Assembly (NCBI GenBank): GCA_025454075.1
Contig: JALOPD010000054.1
Coordinates: forward strand, 1-17,216
DNA length: 17,216 nucleotides
Source of the DNA: Desulfobacterales bacterium
GTDB lineage: Bacteria; Desulfobacterota; Desulfobacteria; Desulfobacterales; UBA2174_A
Direction: 5' to 3'
Made by a program: the position numbers and the translations under genes. The notes below the pieces were generated by a model that searched no databases, was not told the DNA's origin, and saw nothing but the letters and a program-made list of their open reading frames with translations. Below are positions 6,726-14,803 of the stretch, one piece after another. Each line of letters starts with the position of its first letter. Position 1 is the stretch's first letter.

Positions 6726-9700
6726 GCTCCCCTCCCTTCCGGCTCATCTCTGGTGGATCCGGGGCCGGGGTGTGGGTTTTGGCCGAATCCCCCCGATGGC
6801 TGAGCTTTTCGACTACGTAGAAGCACATCGGTATCAGGAAAATGGCAATGAAGCTCGCCGTGAGCATGCCGCCGATGACCCCGGTGCCCATCACCTGGCG
6901 GGAGACGGCGCCGGAGCCGGAGGCGATGGCGAGCGGGACGCAGCCCAGGATGAAGGCAAAGCTCGTCATCAGAATCGGCCGCAGGCGCAGACGAGCGCCC
7001 TCCAAAGCCGCGTCCGCGAGGGACTTGCCTTTTTCAAACTCCACCTTGGCGAACTCGACGATGAGGATCGCGTTTTTGGCTGCCAGACCGATCAGCATGA
7101 TCAACCCGATCTGCGCGTACAGGTTGAACTCCATGTGGCGCAGGAAAATCCCGGCAAAGGCGCCGAAGACCGCAATCGGGGTGCCCAAGAGCACGCTGAA
7201 GGGCAGCGACCAGCTCTCGTACTGGGCGGCCAGGATCAGGAAGACGAAGATCATGGAGAGCGCGAAAATCACCGACACCGGCACGCCCTCCAGGGCCTTT
7301 TTCTCCTGGAAGCTCATGCCGAGGTAGTCGTAGCCCATCTCCCGCGGCATGCCGGCGGCGAACACCTCCTCCAACGCCTGCATGGCCTGCGCGGAGCTGA
7401 AGCCCTGGGCCGAGACGACGTTGATCTGGGCCGAGCGGTAGAGGTTGTAGCGCATGGTGAACTCGGGCCCCGAGCGCGGCTCGATCGAGGTTATGGCGGA
7501 AAGCGGCACCGTGTCGCCGTCGGCGTTGCGAACGTAAAACTGGCCCAGCTGATCCGCCTGCGTGCGGTACTCCCCCTCGGCCTGCACGTACACCTGCCAC
7601 TGGCGGCCGAAGCGGTTGAAGTAGTTGATGAAGTAGCCGCCCATGAAGGCCTGCAGGGTGCGATAGACCTGCCCTAAATCCACCCCCTGCTTGAGCACCT
7701 TGTCGCGGTCGACGTCCACGAAGACCTGCGGAACGGTGGGCAGAAAGGTCGTGGTCACCCGGGCCACCTCCGGCCGCTTCCTGGCCGCTTCCATGAATTT
7801 CTGGGTGTTCTCCCATAGAAAGGCGATGTCCTTGCCGGAGCGGTCCTGCAGGATGAAGGTCACGCCTCCGGAGGTGCCGATGCCCGGTATGGCCGGCGGC
7901 GAAAAGGCGAAGGCGACGCCCTGGGGGATACTGCCCATGCGCCGGTTGAGGCTCGCCATGATGGCCTCGTATTTTTCCTCGGGGCTCTTGCGCTCGTGCC
8001 ACGGCTTGAGCGTGATGAAGAAAAAGCTGCTGAAGGTGTTCGTCACACCGGAGAGCAGACTGTAGCCCACCACGGTGGTGCAGTACTGCACTCCGGGGGT
8101 CTCCATGATGATCTTCTCAAGCTCGCGGGTGGCGGCGTCCGTGCGCTGCAAGGAAGCGGCATTCGGCAGCTGCAACCCGGCGTAGAGATAGCCCTGGTCC
8201 TCCTCCGGCAGGAACCCGCCGGGCACCATTCGTCCGATCATCCCGGTCGCGGCGGTCATCAGGACGAGCAGGAGCAGGCTGACGGCAACCTTGCGGATGA
8301 ACCACCCGCAGGCCTTGACGTAGCCGTGGGTGGCCTTGCCGAACATGGTGTTGAACCCCCGGTAGAAAGCGCCCAGAGGGCCGCGGGTCTTTTTCTTGGG
8401 CTTCAGGATCAGGGACGACAGCGCCGGGCTCAAGGTCAGGGCGTTGAAGGCCGAGATGATGACCGATATGGCGATGGTGACCGCAAACTGCTGGTAGAGC
8501 TTGCCGGTGATGCCGGGGATGAAGACGGTCGGCAGGAACACCGCGGAGAGCACCAGCGCGATCGCCACCACCGGCCCGGAAACCTCCTCCATGGCCTTGA
8601 CCGTCGCCTCCTTGGGCGAGAGCCCGTGCTCGATGTGGTGCTCCACCGCCTCCACCACCACGATGGCGTCGTCCACGACGAGGCCGATGGCGAGCACCAA
8701 GCCCATCAGTGCGATCGTGTTGATGGAAAATCCCAGCAGCGGGAACATGGCGAAGGTGCCGATCAGCGAAACGGGGACGGCCAAGGCCGGGATCAGGGTC
8801 GCGCGCCAGCCCTGCAGGAAGATGAACACCACGATGATCACCAGGATCAGCGCCTCATACAGAGTTTTCAGGATCTCCTTGATGCCCTCGCGCACGGATT
8901 GAGTCGTATCCAGCGGGATGTTGTATTCCAGGTCGGCGGGAAAATTCTTCTTGACCTCCTCCATGAGCCGGGTGACGCCGTCAACCGCCGCGATCGCATT
9001 CGAGCCCGGCAGCTGATACAGGGCGAGAACGGCGCCCGGCTTGCCGTTCAGCCGCCCCACCATCGCGTAGGTCTGGGAGCCCAGCTCGATGCGCGCCACA
9101 TCCGCCAACCGGACCAGGGAGCCGTCCGGATTGGCGCGCAGGACGATTTGCGAGAATTCCTCGGGCGTCTCCAGGCGCCCCTGGGCACGGATGGCATAGG
9201 TGTACTCAATGCCCGGCGGCGCAGGTTCCGCCCCGACCTGTCCGGCCGGGTTGACCGTGTTCTGCTTTTTGATGGCGTCCACGATCTCCGGCACCGTGAT
9301 GTTCAGCTTGGCCAATTGGTCCGGCTTGACCCAGAGGCGCATGGCGTACTGGCCGGCGCCGAACACCGTGACGCTGGCGATCCCGGGCACGCGCGTCAGC
9401 TGGTCGTTTAAGTTGATGTAGGCGTAATTGGCCAGAAAGGTCGCGTCATAGCTGCCCCCCGGCGAGGAGAGCGCCACCAGCATGAGCGGCGAGGACGTGG
9501 ACTTTTTGACCGTGACCCCGTAGTCGCGCACCTCGGCCGGAAGCTTCGAGTCCGCCTGCGATTTTCGTATCTGCGTCAGCACCTGAGCGGTGTTGGGATC
9601 CGTCTTGACGTCGAAGTTCACATACAGCTTCAGCTCTCCGTTGTTGGCGTTGAGCGAGTACATGTAGTTCATGTTGTCCACCCCGCTCATCTCCTGCTCG

Positions 9701-9894
9701 ATGGGGGTGGCCACCGACTGCTCGACGGTCTGCGCGTCGGCACCGACATAGGTCGTGTTGATGACGATTTCCGGCGGGACGATGTCGGGGTACTGCGCAA
9801 TGGGCAGCCCCAGGATCGCCACGATGCCCACGATGACGAAAATGATGGAAATCACGATCGCCACGATCGGACGGTTGACGAAAAACCTTGCCAT
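6718..9894 (-). CDS. RND multidrug efflux pump, AcrB/MexB type (HAE1 family)
   Basis: A 1058-residue inner-membrane proton-driven pump of full family length. It starts [17 protein letters not shown], the usual first helix, followed by the [12 protein letters not shown] junction into the first periplasmic (porter) loop. TM4 carries [16 protein letters not shown] with the proton-relay pair D408/D409, and TM10 carries [12 protein letters not shown] with K940, so the catalytic set is intact. The HAE1-type [11 protein letters not shown] segment opens the second periplasmic loop, and the porter domain [11 protein letters not shown] follows. The last helix ends near residue 1030, with a charged cytosolic tail. 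Likely substrates are amphiphilic drugs, bile-salt-like compounds or solvents, but the sequence does not fix them. It lies 139 bp after the adaptor gene, with a palindrome in the gap. The ATG at 9894 has AAAGG seven bases upstream. Confidence 0.96.
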   Translation of the reverse strand: MARFFVNRPIVAIVISIIFVIVGIVAILGLPIAQYPDIVPPEIVINTTYVGADAQTVEQSVATPIEQEMSGVDNMNYMYSLNANNGELKLYVNFDVKTDPNTAQVLTQIRKSQADSKLPAEVRDYGVTVKKSTSSPLMLVALSSPGGSYDATFLANYAYINLNDQLTRVPGIASVTVFGAGQYAMRLWVKPDQLAKLNITVPEIVDAIKKQNTVNPAGQVGAEPAPPGIEYTYAIRAQGRLETPEEFSQIVLRANPDGSLVRLADVARIELGSQTYAMVGRLNGKPGAVLALYQLPGSNAIAAVDGVTRLMEEVKKNFPADLEYNIPLDTTQSVREGIKEILKTLYEALILVIIVVFIFLQGWRATLIPALAVPVSLIGTFAMFPLLGFSINTIALMGLVLAIGLVVDDAIVVVEAVEHHIEHGLSPKEATVKAMEEVSGPVVAIALVLSAVFLPTVFIPGITGKLYQQFAVTIAISVIISAFNALTLSPALSSLILKPKKKTRGPLGAFYRGFNTMFGKATHGYVKACGWFIRKVAVSLLLLVLMTAATGMIGRMVPGGFLPEEDQGYLYAGLQLPNAASLQRTDAATRELEKIIMETPGVQYCTTVVGYSLLSGVTNTFSSFFFITLKPWHERKSPEEKYEAIMASLNRRMGSIPQGVAFAFSPPAIPGIGTSGGVTFILQDRSGKDIAFLWENTQKFMEAARKRPEVARVTTTFLPTVPQVFVDVDRDKVLKQGVDLGQVYRTLQAFMGGYFINYFNRFGRQWQVYVQAEGEYRTQADQLGQFYVRNADGDTVPLSAITSIEPRSGPEFTMRYNLYRSAQINVVSAQGFSSAQAMQALEEVFAAGMPREMGYDYLGMSFQEKKALEGVPVSVIFALSMIFVFLILAAQYESWSLPFSVLLGTPIAVFGAFAGIFLRHMEFNLYAQIGLIMLIGLAAKNAILIVEFAKVEFEKGKSLADAALEGARLRLRPILMTSFAFILGCVPLAIASGSGAVSRQVMGTGVIGGMLTASFIAIFLIPMCFYVVEKLSHRGDSAKTHTPAPDPPEMSRKGGEHA

Positions 9895-9969
9895 GAATCA
9901 GCCTTTCCGTTTTCCGAGTTAGCTTGACCTCAATCCGCAAGCAGCTTTATACGAGCACTCTGCTTTTCA

Positions 9970-10000
9970 CCCCCTTTGGTAAAGGGGGTTGGGGGGATTT
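9970..10000. repeat. Palindromic repeat between adaptor and pump genes
   Basis: The 8-bp stem cccccttt (9970-9977) and aaaggggg (9981-9988) encloses the loop ggt and is followed by ttggggggattt. On the other strand this reads as the familiar aaatccccccaacccccttt type of dispersed intergenic repeat seen in many proteobacteria (from memory). It sits in the untranslated gap of the efflux operon, where a folded RNA could attenuate transcription or stabilise the adaptor message. There is no clean U-run on the minus strand right after the stem, so I do not call it a terminator. Confidence 0.6.
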
Positions 10001-10033
10001 TGATAGCGCTTTTGCCTGAAACGCTTCCCGGAT

Positions 10034-11170
10034 CTACGCCTCTGACTTCGGCGTGAACGGCTTGGGTGTCACCTTGACGCCGTTGCCCACTTTTTGGGTC
10101 CCCTCGGCCACCACCCGCTCGCCCGGCTTCAACCCTTCCCGGATGACCCACAGGTTCCCGACGCGCTCGCCGACCGTGACGCCACGGATGCGCACCGTGT
10201 TATCGGCTTCCACCACCGCCACCTGGTAGCTGCCCTGCAGTTCGCCCACCGCGCGCTGCGGCACCAGGATCGCGCCTTTCTCCGTCTTCATCAGGGCGCG
10301 CACCTTGGCGAACTGCCCCGGCCGCAGGAGGTTCCCGGGGTTGGGAAAAAGAATGGCCACCCGGATGGTGCCGGTCTGAGCCTCCACCTGGCGGTCGGCA
10401 AAGGAAAACGTCCCCTTCTCGGGCCAGGTGCTGCCGTCGGCCAGGATCAGGTCGAAAGCTGTCTTCTCGGCATCGGCCTTTGCTCCCTGCTGGGACCTTT
10501 CAACCGCCTTTAGGTACTCGCGCTCGCTGAGGGGCACGTAGGCCTTGATGGGGTTCACGGTGGACACCGTGGTCAGCACGCGGGCCTGGGGTGTGCCCAC
10601 CAGGTCGCCCATCTGGGCTTTGGCCGCGCCGGCGATGCCGTCGATGGGGGAAGCGATCTTCGTGAAACCTAAATCGAGCTCAGCCTTGCGCACCTGCGCC
10701 TGGGCGGATAAAACTTGAGCTTCGGCGCTCTGCACGGAACCGATCGCGTTGTCCTTGTCCCGCTGGCTGACGGCGTTGGCCGCCGCCAGCGGCAGGATCC
10801 GCTTCAGGTTGGCCTGGGCGGTCTGCAGCACCGCCTGCTGCTTGGCCATGCCGGCCCTGGCGTCGTCCACTGCCGCCTGGAAAGGCCGCGGGTCGATCTC
10901 GAACAAAAGGGCGCCCTTCTTGACGAAGTCGCCCTCCTTGTAGTTCTGCTTGATCAGGTAGCCCTGGACCTGGGCCAAAATCGTGGCGTTCACTATCCCG
11001 TCCATGGAGGCGACCCACTCCTGGTACACCGGGACGTCTTTCTGCATGACGTCCGCCACTTGCACCTCCGGCGGCGGTGGCGGTGCGGCGGCCTTCTTCT
11101 CCTCCTGGCATCCCGCCGAACTGAATGCCGCCGCCAGAAACATCAGGATAACAAGGTGTTTGCCCTTCAC
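10034..11170 (-). CDS. RND efflux periplasmic adaptor lipoprotein (AcrA/MexA type)
   Basis: A 378-residue membrane fusion protein linking the pump to the outer-membrane channel. From the GTG at 11170 it begins with a lipoprotein signal, with lipidated C21 (FSSAGC), then a Pro-rich linker (AAAPPPPPE). The order is typical: beta-barrel strand PVYQEWVASMDGIVNATI, lipoyl half VQGYLIKQNYKEGDFVKKGA with the LFEIDPRPF turn, a helical hairpin (about 75-145) rich in Ala/Gln, the second lipoyl half LGFTKIASPIDGIAG, then barrel and membrane-proximal domains. An upstream ATG at 11251 would place an unlikely Cys-rich leader before the signal and lie in the promoter region. The GTG has an AAAGGGGGG site just upstream. 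It is the first gene of the efflux operon. Confidence 0.92.
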   Translation of the reverse strand: MKGKHLVILMFLAAAFSSAGCQEEKKAAAPPPPPEVQVADVMQKDVPVYQEWVASMDGIVNATILAQVQGYLIKQNYKEGDFVKKGALLFEIDPRPFQAAVDDARAGMAKQQAVLQTAQANLKRILPLAAANAVSQRDKDNAIGSVQSAEAQVLSAQAQVRKAELDLGFTKIASPIDGIAGAAKAQMGDLVGTPQARVLTTVSTVNPIKAYVPLSEREYLKAVERSQQGAKADAEKTAFDLILADGSTWPEKGTFSFADRQVEAQTGTIRVAILFPNPGNLLRPGQFAKVRALMKTEKGAILVPQRAVGELQGSYQVAVVEADNTVRIRGVTVGERVGNLWVIREGLKPGERVVAEGTQKVGNGVKVTPKPFTPKSEA

Positions 11171-11222
11171 GTTGCCCCCCTTTGCGATCAGACTTTCTGA
11201 TTGAGATGGAAGATGAGTGCTC

Positions 11223-11251
11223 TTCATACAGCAACAGCTGTAGACTATCAA
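11223..11251 (-). promoter_or_regulatory. Sigma70-type promoter of the efflux operon
   Basis: On the minus strand a -35 box TTGATA (11246-11251; 5 of 6 to consensus) and a -10 box TATGAA (11223-11228; 4 of 6) are separated by exactly 17 bp (11229-11245). The start of transcription would fall near 11216, leaving about 45 bases of leader before the GTG of the adaptor at 11170. It is the only well-placed promoter pair I found in the gap between the adaptor and the secreted-protein gene. Confidence 0.55.
11227..11242. promoter_or_regulatory. Candidate operator dyad inside the efflux promoter spacer
   Basis: A perfect inverted repeat, tacagc (11227-11232) and gctgta (11237-11242), surrounds the four bases aaca. 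It fills most of the spacer between the -35 and -10 boxes and touches the -10 box. A bound protein there would block RNA polymerase, which is how TetR- or MarR-type repressors often control RND pumps. No regulator gene is present in the window, so the cognate protein would be encoded elsewhere. Confidence 0.45.
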
Positions 11252-11255
11252 TTCT

Positions 11256-11681
11256 TTATTGGGGGCGGTCTTTTTTCAGCGTGAAGAGGAAGCGGCCTCC
11301 GCATTGATGCCAGCCGTCGGACCATCTCCAGACCGATTGCCCCGTGCCGGAGCCGGAGTCGGCAAATTTGATAAAAACCTCCTCCGTGACGTAGCCCCCG
11401 GCATCGGCATAGGTTCCACGGACCTGAATGCGTCCCGGGCTATCGGTTTCAAAAACCCCCCGGTACGGTCGTCTGGCCACGTTTTCGATGATCGTCAACT
11501 CATCGCCTTTCTGGACGAAGGTCAGCCCATACCCACCCGGTTTTGCCTTTACTATGTTTTTGCATTCGGATGTCGACTCGGTGACGACGCCGCTCCACTT
11601 GCCGCTGTAGTCCTGAGCAGCGGCCGTGACCGAAAAGGCCAGGATGAGCCCACAGGCGATCGGCAAGCAAATGTCCTTCAT
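11256..11681 (-). CDS. Small secreted protein of unknown function
   Basis: I do not recognise a family. The protein is 141 residues. Residues 1-22 form a signal peptide (cleavage TAAA/QDY). The mature part opens with YSGKWSGVV and continues as about eight short strands, such as GLTFVQKGDELTIIE, RIQVRGTYADAGGY and GRFLFTLKK, suggesting a small periplasmic beta-barrel of lipocalin-like shape. Two mature cysteines (C40 and C127) lie near opposite ends and could form a disulfide. I chose the ATG at 11681 because it begins the signal peptide and has GGGAG seven bases upstream; the longer frame starting at 11855 would overlap cstA with Arg/Pro-rich shadow sequence. It begins 22 bp after cstA and is probably co-transcribed with it. 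Confidence 0.72.
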   Translation of the reverse strand: MKDICLPIACGLILAFSVTAAAQDYSGKWSGVVTESTSECKNIVKAKPGGYGLTFVQKGDELTIIENVARRPYRGVFETDSPGRIQVRGTYADAGGYVTEEVFIKFADSGSGTGQSVWRWSDGWHQCGGRFLFTLKKDRPQ

Positions 11682-11703
11682 GACACGACTCCCATTCTGC
11701 AAG

Positions 11704-13137
11704 TTATACGGCTTTCTCGGTCCTGGCCACCTCGGAAGCCGACGGAATGCGCCGAACCTTCCAGAAGAACGCAACACATGCCACAACGGCCGCTCCGATC
11801 CCGATGCTGGTCGCCAACGGCATGGGCAAATTGAAACCGATGGTCGAGTTGGCAATAAACGTCGTCACGACAGCGGTCATGAATATGGCCGGGATCGTTG
11901 CAATCCAGTGGAATTTTTGGATGTCCGCCAGGTAGACGGCGGCCGTCCAGAGAACGAAGACGGCGAGGGTCTGGTTGGCCCACCCGAAGTAGCGCCAGAT
12001 CAGCCCGAAATCCGAAAAGGAGATCAGGACCCCCACCCCAAAGAGCGGGACTGCAATTCCAAGCCGTTTAAGGCTCTCCTTCTGGGAGATCTTGAACACG
12101 TCGGCCACAATGAGCCGGGCGCTGCGAAAGGCCGTGTCGCCCGAGGTGACCGGAAGCACGACCACCCCGATAATAGCGAGCACCCCCCCCACGCTGCCGA
12201 GGAGCGTGGTGGAGACCTTGTTGACTACCAGGCCGGGTCCGCCCTCCCCCAGCACGTCGTTTAAAAGCCCCGGGGTCGGGAAAAATGAAATGGCGAGGGT
12301 CGCCCAGATCAGGGCGATGATCCCCTCGGCGATCATGGCGCCGTAAAACACGGGAAGGCCTTGGCGCTCGTTGGGCAGGCAGCGGGCCATCATCGGCGAT
12401 TGGGTCGCGTGGAACCCGCTGATCGCCCCGCAGGCGATGGTGATGAACATGAGCGGCCACATGGGGAGATCCTGCGGGTTCAGGTTCTGCATGGTTTTGA
12501 TTGGGAAGAGCTCGTAGCCTTTGATCATGAGCATGCTGATCGTGCCGACCGCCATGAAAATGAGGACCGCCCCGAACAGCGGGTAGATGCGGCCGATGAT
12601 CTTGTCTATGGGAAGGATGGTGGCCAAAAAATAGTAGGCGATAATAATCCCGGTCCAGATTTGCTTGTCGATGCCGGTCAGGCTTTCCAACAGTTCGGCC
12701 GGTCCAAGGAAAAAGACCACACCCACCAGGATCAGCAGGACGACCGAGAAACCACGCATGAACTGCTTGAAGCCGTTTCCCAGGTGCCGACCCACCACAT
12801 CCGGCACACTCTGCCCGTCGTAGCGAACGGACAGCATGCCGGAAAAGTAGTCGTGGACAGCGCCGGCAAAGATGCAGCCGAAAACGATCCAGACCAGGGC
12901 CACCGGTCCGTAAAGGGCCCCCAAAATCGCGCCGTAGATCGGCCCGAGCCCCGCGATGTTGAGCAGTTGGATCAGGAAAATCTTCCAGGGCGGCATCTGG
13001 ACATAGTCGACCCCGTCTTCCAGGGTTTCAGCCGGTGTTTTTCGGGCCGGGTCCGCCCCGAACAGCCGGTCGACGAGGTTGCCGTAAATGAAGTAGCCGA
13101 GGATAAGCAATCCCACGGAAGCGAAAAACATGAGCAT
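11704..13137 (-). CDS. cstA: CstA-family carbon-starvation transporter (short form)
   Basis: A 477-residue polytopic inner-membrane protein of the CstA family, whose studied members (E. coli CstA and BtsT/YjiY) take up peptides or pyruvate during carbon limitation. Conserved family segments are visible: PPWKIFLIQLLNIAGLGPIY (about 49-68), GCIFAGAVHDYFSGMLSVRY (about 86-105) with GQSVPDVVG after it, GFHATQSPMMARC (about 243-255), and LPVTSGDTAFRSARL (about 328-342). About a dozen hydrophobic helices are present. It is much shorter than the ~700-residue E. coli proteins, lacking most of the C-terminal extension; similar short forms occur in other bacteria. The ATG at 13137 has GAGGT seven bases upstream. 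It follows the GNAT gene by 45 bp and precedes the small secreted protein by 22 bp. The substrate is not determined. Confidence 0.92.
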   Translation of the reverse strand: MLMFFASVGLLILGYFIYGNLVDRLFGADPARKTPAETLEDGVDYVQMPPWKIFLIQLLNIAGLGPIYGAILGALYGPVALVWIVFGCIFAGAVHDYFSGMLSVRYDGQSVPDVVGRHLGNGFKQFMRGFSVVLLILVGVVFFLGPAELLESLTGIDKQIWTGIIIAYYFLATILPIDKIIGRIYPLFGAVLIFMAVGTISMLMIKGYELFPIKTMQNLNPQDLPMWPLMFITIACGAISGFHATQSPMMARCLPNERQGLPVFYGAMIAEGIIALIWATLAISFFPTPGLLNDVLGEGGPGLVVNKVSTTLLGSVGGVLAIIGVVVLPVTSGDTAFRSARLIVADVFKISQKESLKRLGIAVPLFGVGVLISFSDFGLIWRYFGWANQTLAVFVLWTAAVYLADIQKFHWIATIPAIFMTAVVTTFIANSTIGFNLPMPLATSIGIGAAVVACVAFFWKVRRIPSASEVARTEKAV

Positions 13138-13182
13138 GGGTCATACCTCGCTGGTTGTGCCGATTCACCTGTCCGGCCGGGA

Positions 13183-13728
13183 TCAGTGCGTATCACCTGT
13201 CAGCGACAGCGTCACATGCACGGCGTCGCCGCCATGCTCGGTTTTGGTGGGCAGCCCGCTGCGGGAAAAAACCGTGAGCATGCCCCTGTTTTCCGGAAGG
13301 ACCTCCGCCACAAAGCGGGACAGGCCTTTTTCGCGGGCGATGGAAGCCAGGTGCTGCAGCAGGATCCGGGCCATCCCCTGACGATGGTAGTCTTCCTCGA
13401 TCGTGAAAGCCACCTCCGCGCTGCGCCACTTGCCGCTCTCTTCGATGACCACGTAGCGGCCTGCCCCGATGATGGTCTCATGCGCTCCTTCTCCGGTCGT
13501 GACCACCAAAGCGACCGCGTCTTCGAAATCAATCTCGGTAGCGGACTTGAGCTCTTCCTCGGTCAGCATTTTCTTGTGATGGAAGAAGCGCGTGTAGATC
13601 GACTCCGGATCGAGGTTCTTGAAGGCCTCGGCCAACCGTTTCTTGTCGTCCGGCCGGATGGACCTGATTTTCACCCTCATTCCGTTCTTGAGCGTCACGA
13701 TCTCGTCGTAGTTCGCTGCGTCGATCAT
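13183..13728 (-). CDS. GNAT-family N-acetyltransferase
   Basis: A 181-residue acyl-CoA N-acyltransferase of the GNAT fold. It opens with VKIRSIRPDDKKRL and DPESIYTRFF, which resemble the acetyltransferase domain of protein lysine acetyltransferase Pat (RPIRPED, then (L/Y).RFF). The acetyl-CoA-binding motif A is EVAFTIEEDYHRQGMARILL (about 105-124), where the RQGMA turn contacts the pyrophosphate. A later strand, SRFVAEVLPENRGML, is motif B-like. It stands alone, without the ADP-forming acyl-CoA synthetase half of Pat. The target could be a protein lysine, such as in acetyl-CoA synthetase, or a small amine; this is inference. The ATG at 13728 has an AAGGGTG site four bases upstream. It lies 45 bp before cstA and 62 bp after the DUF2950 gene. 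Confidence 0.88.
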   Translation of the reverse strand: MIDAANYDEIVTLKNGMRVKIRSIRPDDKKRLAEAFKNLDPESIYTRFFHHKKMLTEEELKSATEIDFEDAVALVVTTGEGAHETIIGAGRYVVIEESGKWRSAEVAFTIEEDYHRQGMARILLQHLASIAREKGLSRFVAEVLPENRGMLTVFSRSGLPTKTEHGGDAVHVTLSLTGDTH

Positions 13729-13790
13729 GCTGCACCCTTATGCCGGTTCGATCCGAAATCCTGATCGCATGCGCAAAATTCACCGGATCC

Positions 13791-14801
13791 CTACTCGACC
13801 TTCTTCCATGTCTTGTCGGGATCGAACGACGCCATCGCCTTGGCGGCCTTCGCGGTGTCCTTGCCGAGGTCCTTCTGGTAAACGACCCCATCGTGGTTCA
13901 CCATGAAGGTCATGACACCGGAACTCCCGTACGCCGCCGGGTAGGCCACCACGGCAAAGCCTCCGATCATCTTGTTTTTCACCGTGTAATCGAAGGCCCC
14001 GCCGGAGGCATGCTTCCCCTGTTTCTTCAGCATCCTGAAATAGTAGCCGTGAAAGGGGATGGGGCCCTGCTGCGGGCCGCTTCGGGTATAGCCTTCGGCG
14101 CGTGCATCCGCCACGAGCTCGCCCAGGGGGCTCGGCTCCTCGCCGGGGTCCGTCTTCCAGTAAAGGCCGTTCTTCTGGCCGGGGTCGCTCCCGAATTTCT
14201 CCGCGTACTGGCGGATCCCGTCGTTGTCGCGGTCGTGCATCGCGTATTCGCGCTGCCCATCGACCACGGCCAGAAGGGTCTGGATCGTGCTCAACTCGTT
14301 TTCTCCCACCCTGCGGTTCAGGATCTCCTCCTTCCCCGCCTTTGTATCGAAAAACCACTGGTCTGCCCTTTTCACCAACGGGATCGGAAAGGGCCAGTCC
14401 TTCTCCCCGACCATGAGGACCATCCTGGACTCCTCCGGCGCAATGCGGTTCTTCCGGTCGTAATCGCCGACAAACTTCTCCCGCTGGTTCTTGTCCTTGA
14501 CAGGGTCTCCCGAAGATATCAGCTCTTTTGCCGTCGGTCCGAAGATCGACAGCAGCTCCCTCTCATCATTCGATCGCATGGCTGCCGCAAAGGCCTTTAC
14601 CGCCTCTTCGGGAGTCGCGAACCCCTTCTGTTTGACCACTGCATGGGCGGCGCTTCCAAAAAAGACCGAGATCGCGACGACAACCGCCGCCGCGAAAAAC
14701 AGCATTGCGTAACGCCCAGAGGGCGCCGTGTTAGTTGTTTCTGGAAGCATCGGTGTCTTCTCCCTTGAACCTGCCTGCATGGACGATCGGTATGTTTTCA
14801 T
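13791..14801 (-). CDS. DUF2950-family secreted protein
   Basis: A 336-residue protein. A hydrophobic segment (33-53) followed by SAAHA/VVK looks like a signal peptide with an unusually long basic/polar N-region, so export or a membrane anchor is likely. The body matches the DUF2950 family as I remember it: F.TPEEAVKAF..A, GQREYAMHDRDNDGIRQYAE (182-201), GLYWKTDPGEEPSPLGELV, PFHGYYFRMLKKQG, GGFAVVAYPAAYGSSGVMTF and the HDGVVYQKDLG end. The function is unknown. Residues 190-201 form a DxDxDG....E calcium-loop-like stretch. The ATG at 14801 is 2 bp after the stop of the DUF3300 gene, and its AGGAGGT site lies within that gene's end, so the two are translationally coupled. An internal ATG at residue 18 is an alternative start with a cleaner signal peptide. 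Confidence 0.87.
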   Translation of the reverse strand: MKTYRSSMQAGSREKTPMLPETTNTAPSGRYAMLFFAAAVVVAISVFFGSAAHAVVKQKGFATPEEAVKAFAAAMRSNDERELLSIFGPTAKELISSGDPVKDKNQREKFVGDYDRKNRIAPEESRMVLMVGEKDWPFPIPLVKRADQWFFDTKAGKEEILNRRVGENELSTIQTLLAVVDGQREYAMHDRDNDGIRQYAEKFGSDPGQKNGLYWKTDPGEEPSPLGELVADARAEGYTRSGPQQGPIPFHGYYFRMLKKQGKHASGGAFDYTVKNKMIGGFAVVAYPAAYGSSGVMTFMVNHDGVVYQKDLGKDTAKAAKAMASFDPDKTWKKVE

Positions 14802-14803
14802 GG

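Noticed and set aside
7996..9411. 471-codon open frame on the plus strand
   Set aside because: It lies antisense to the well-supported pump gene. Its translation is His/Arg/Asp-rich without hydrophobic core, signal or family pattern, as is usual for antisense frames in high-GC coding DNA.
9930..10151. Short minus-strand ORF crossing the palindrome between adaptor and pump
   Set aside because: Its KIPPTPFTKGG stretch is the translation of a dispersed repeat, and the rest overlaps the adaptor gene in another frame.
11171..11251. Upstream ATG start for the efflux adaptor
   Set aside because: It would add 27 residues with three adjacent cysteines before a complete lipoprotein signal and would begin upstream of the predicted transcription start.
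11682..11855. Upstream start for the small secreted protein
   Set aside because: The added 58 residues are Arg/Pro-rich, overlap cstA, and would bury the signal peptide.
12361..13764. 467-codon open frame on the plus strand
   Set aside because: It is antisense to both cstA and the GNAT gene, crosses their boundary, and has a composition typical of a shadow frame.
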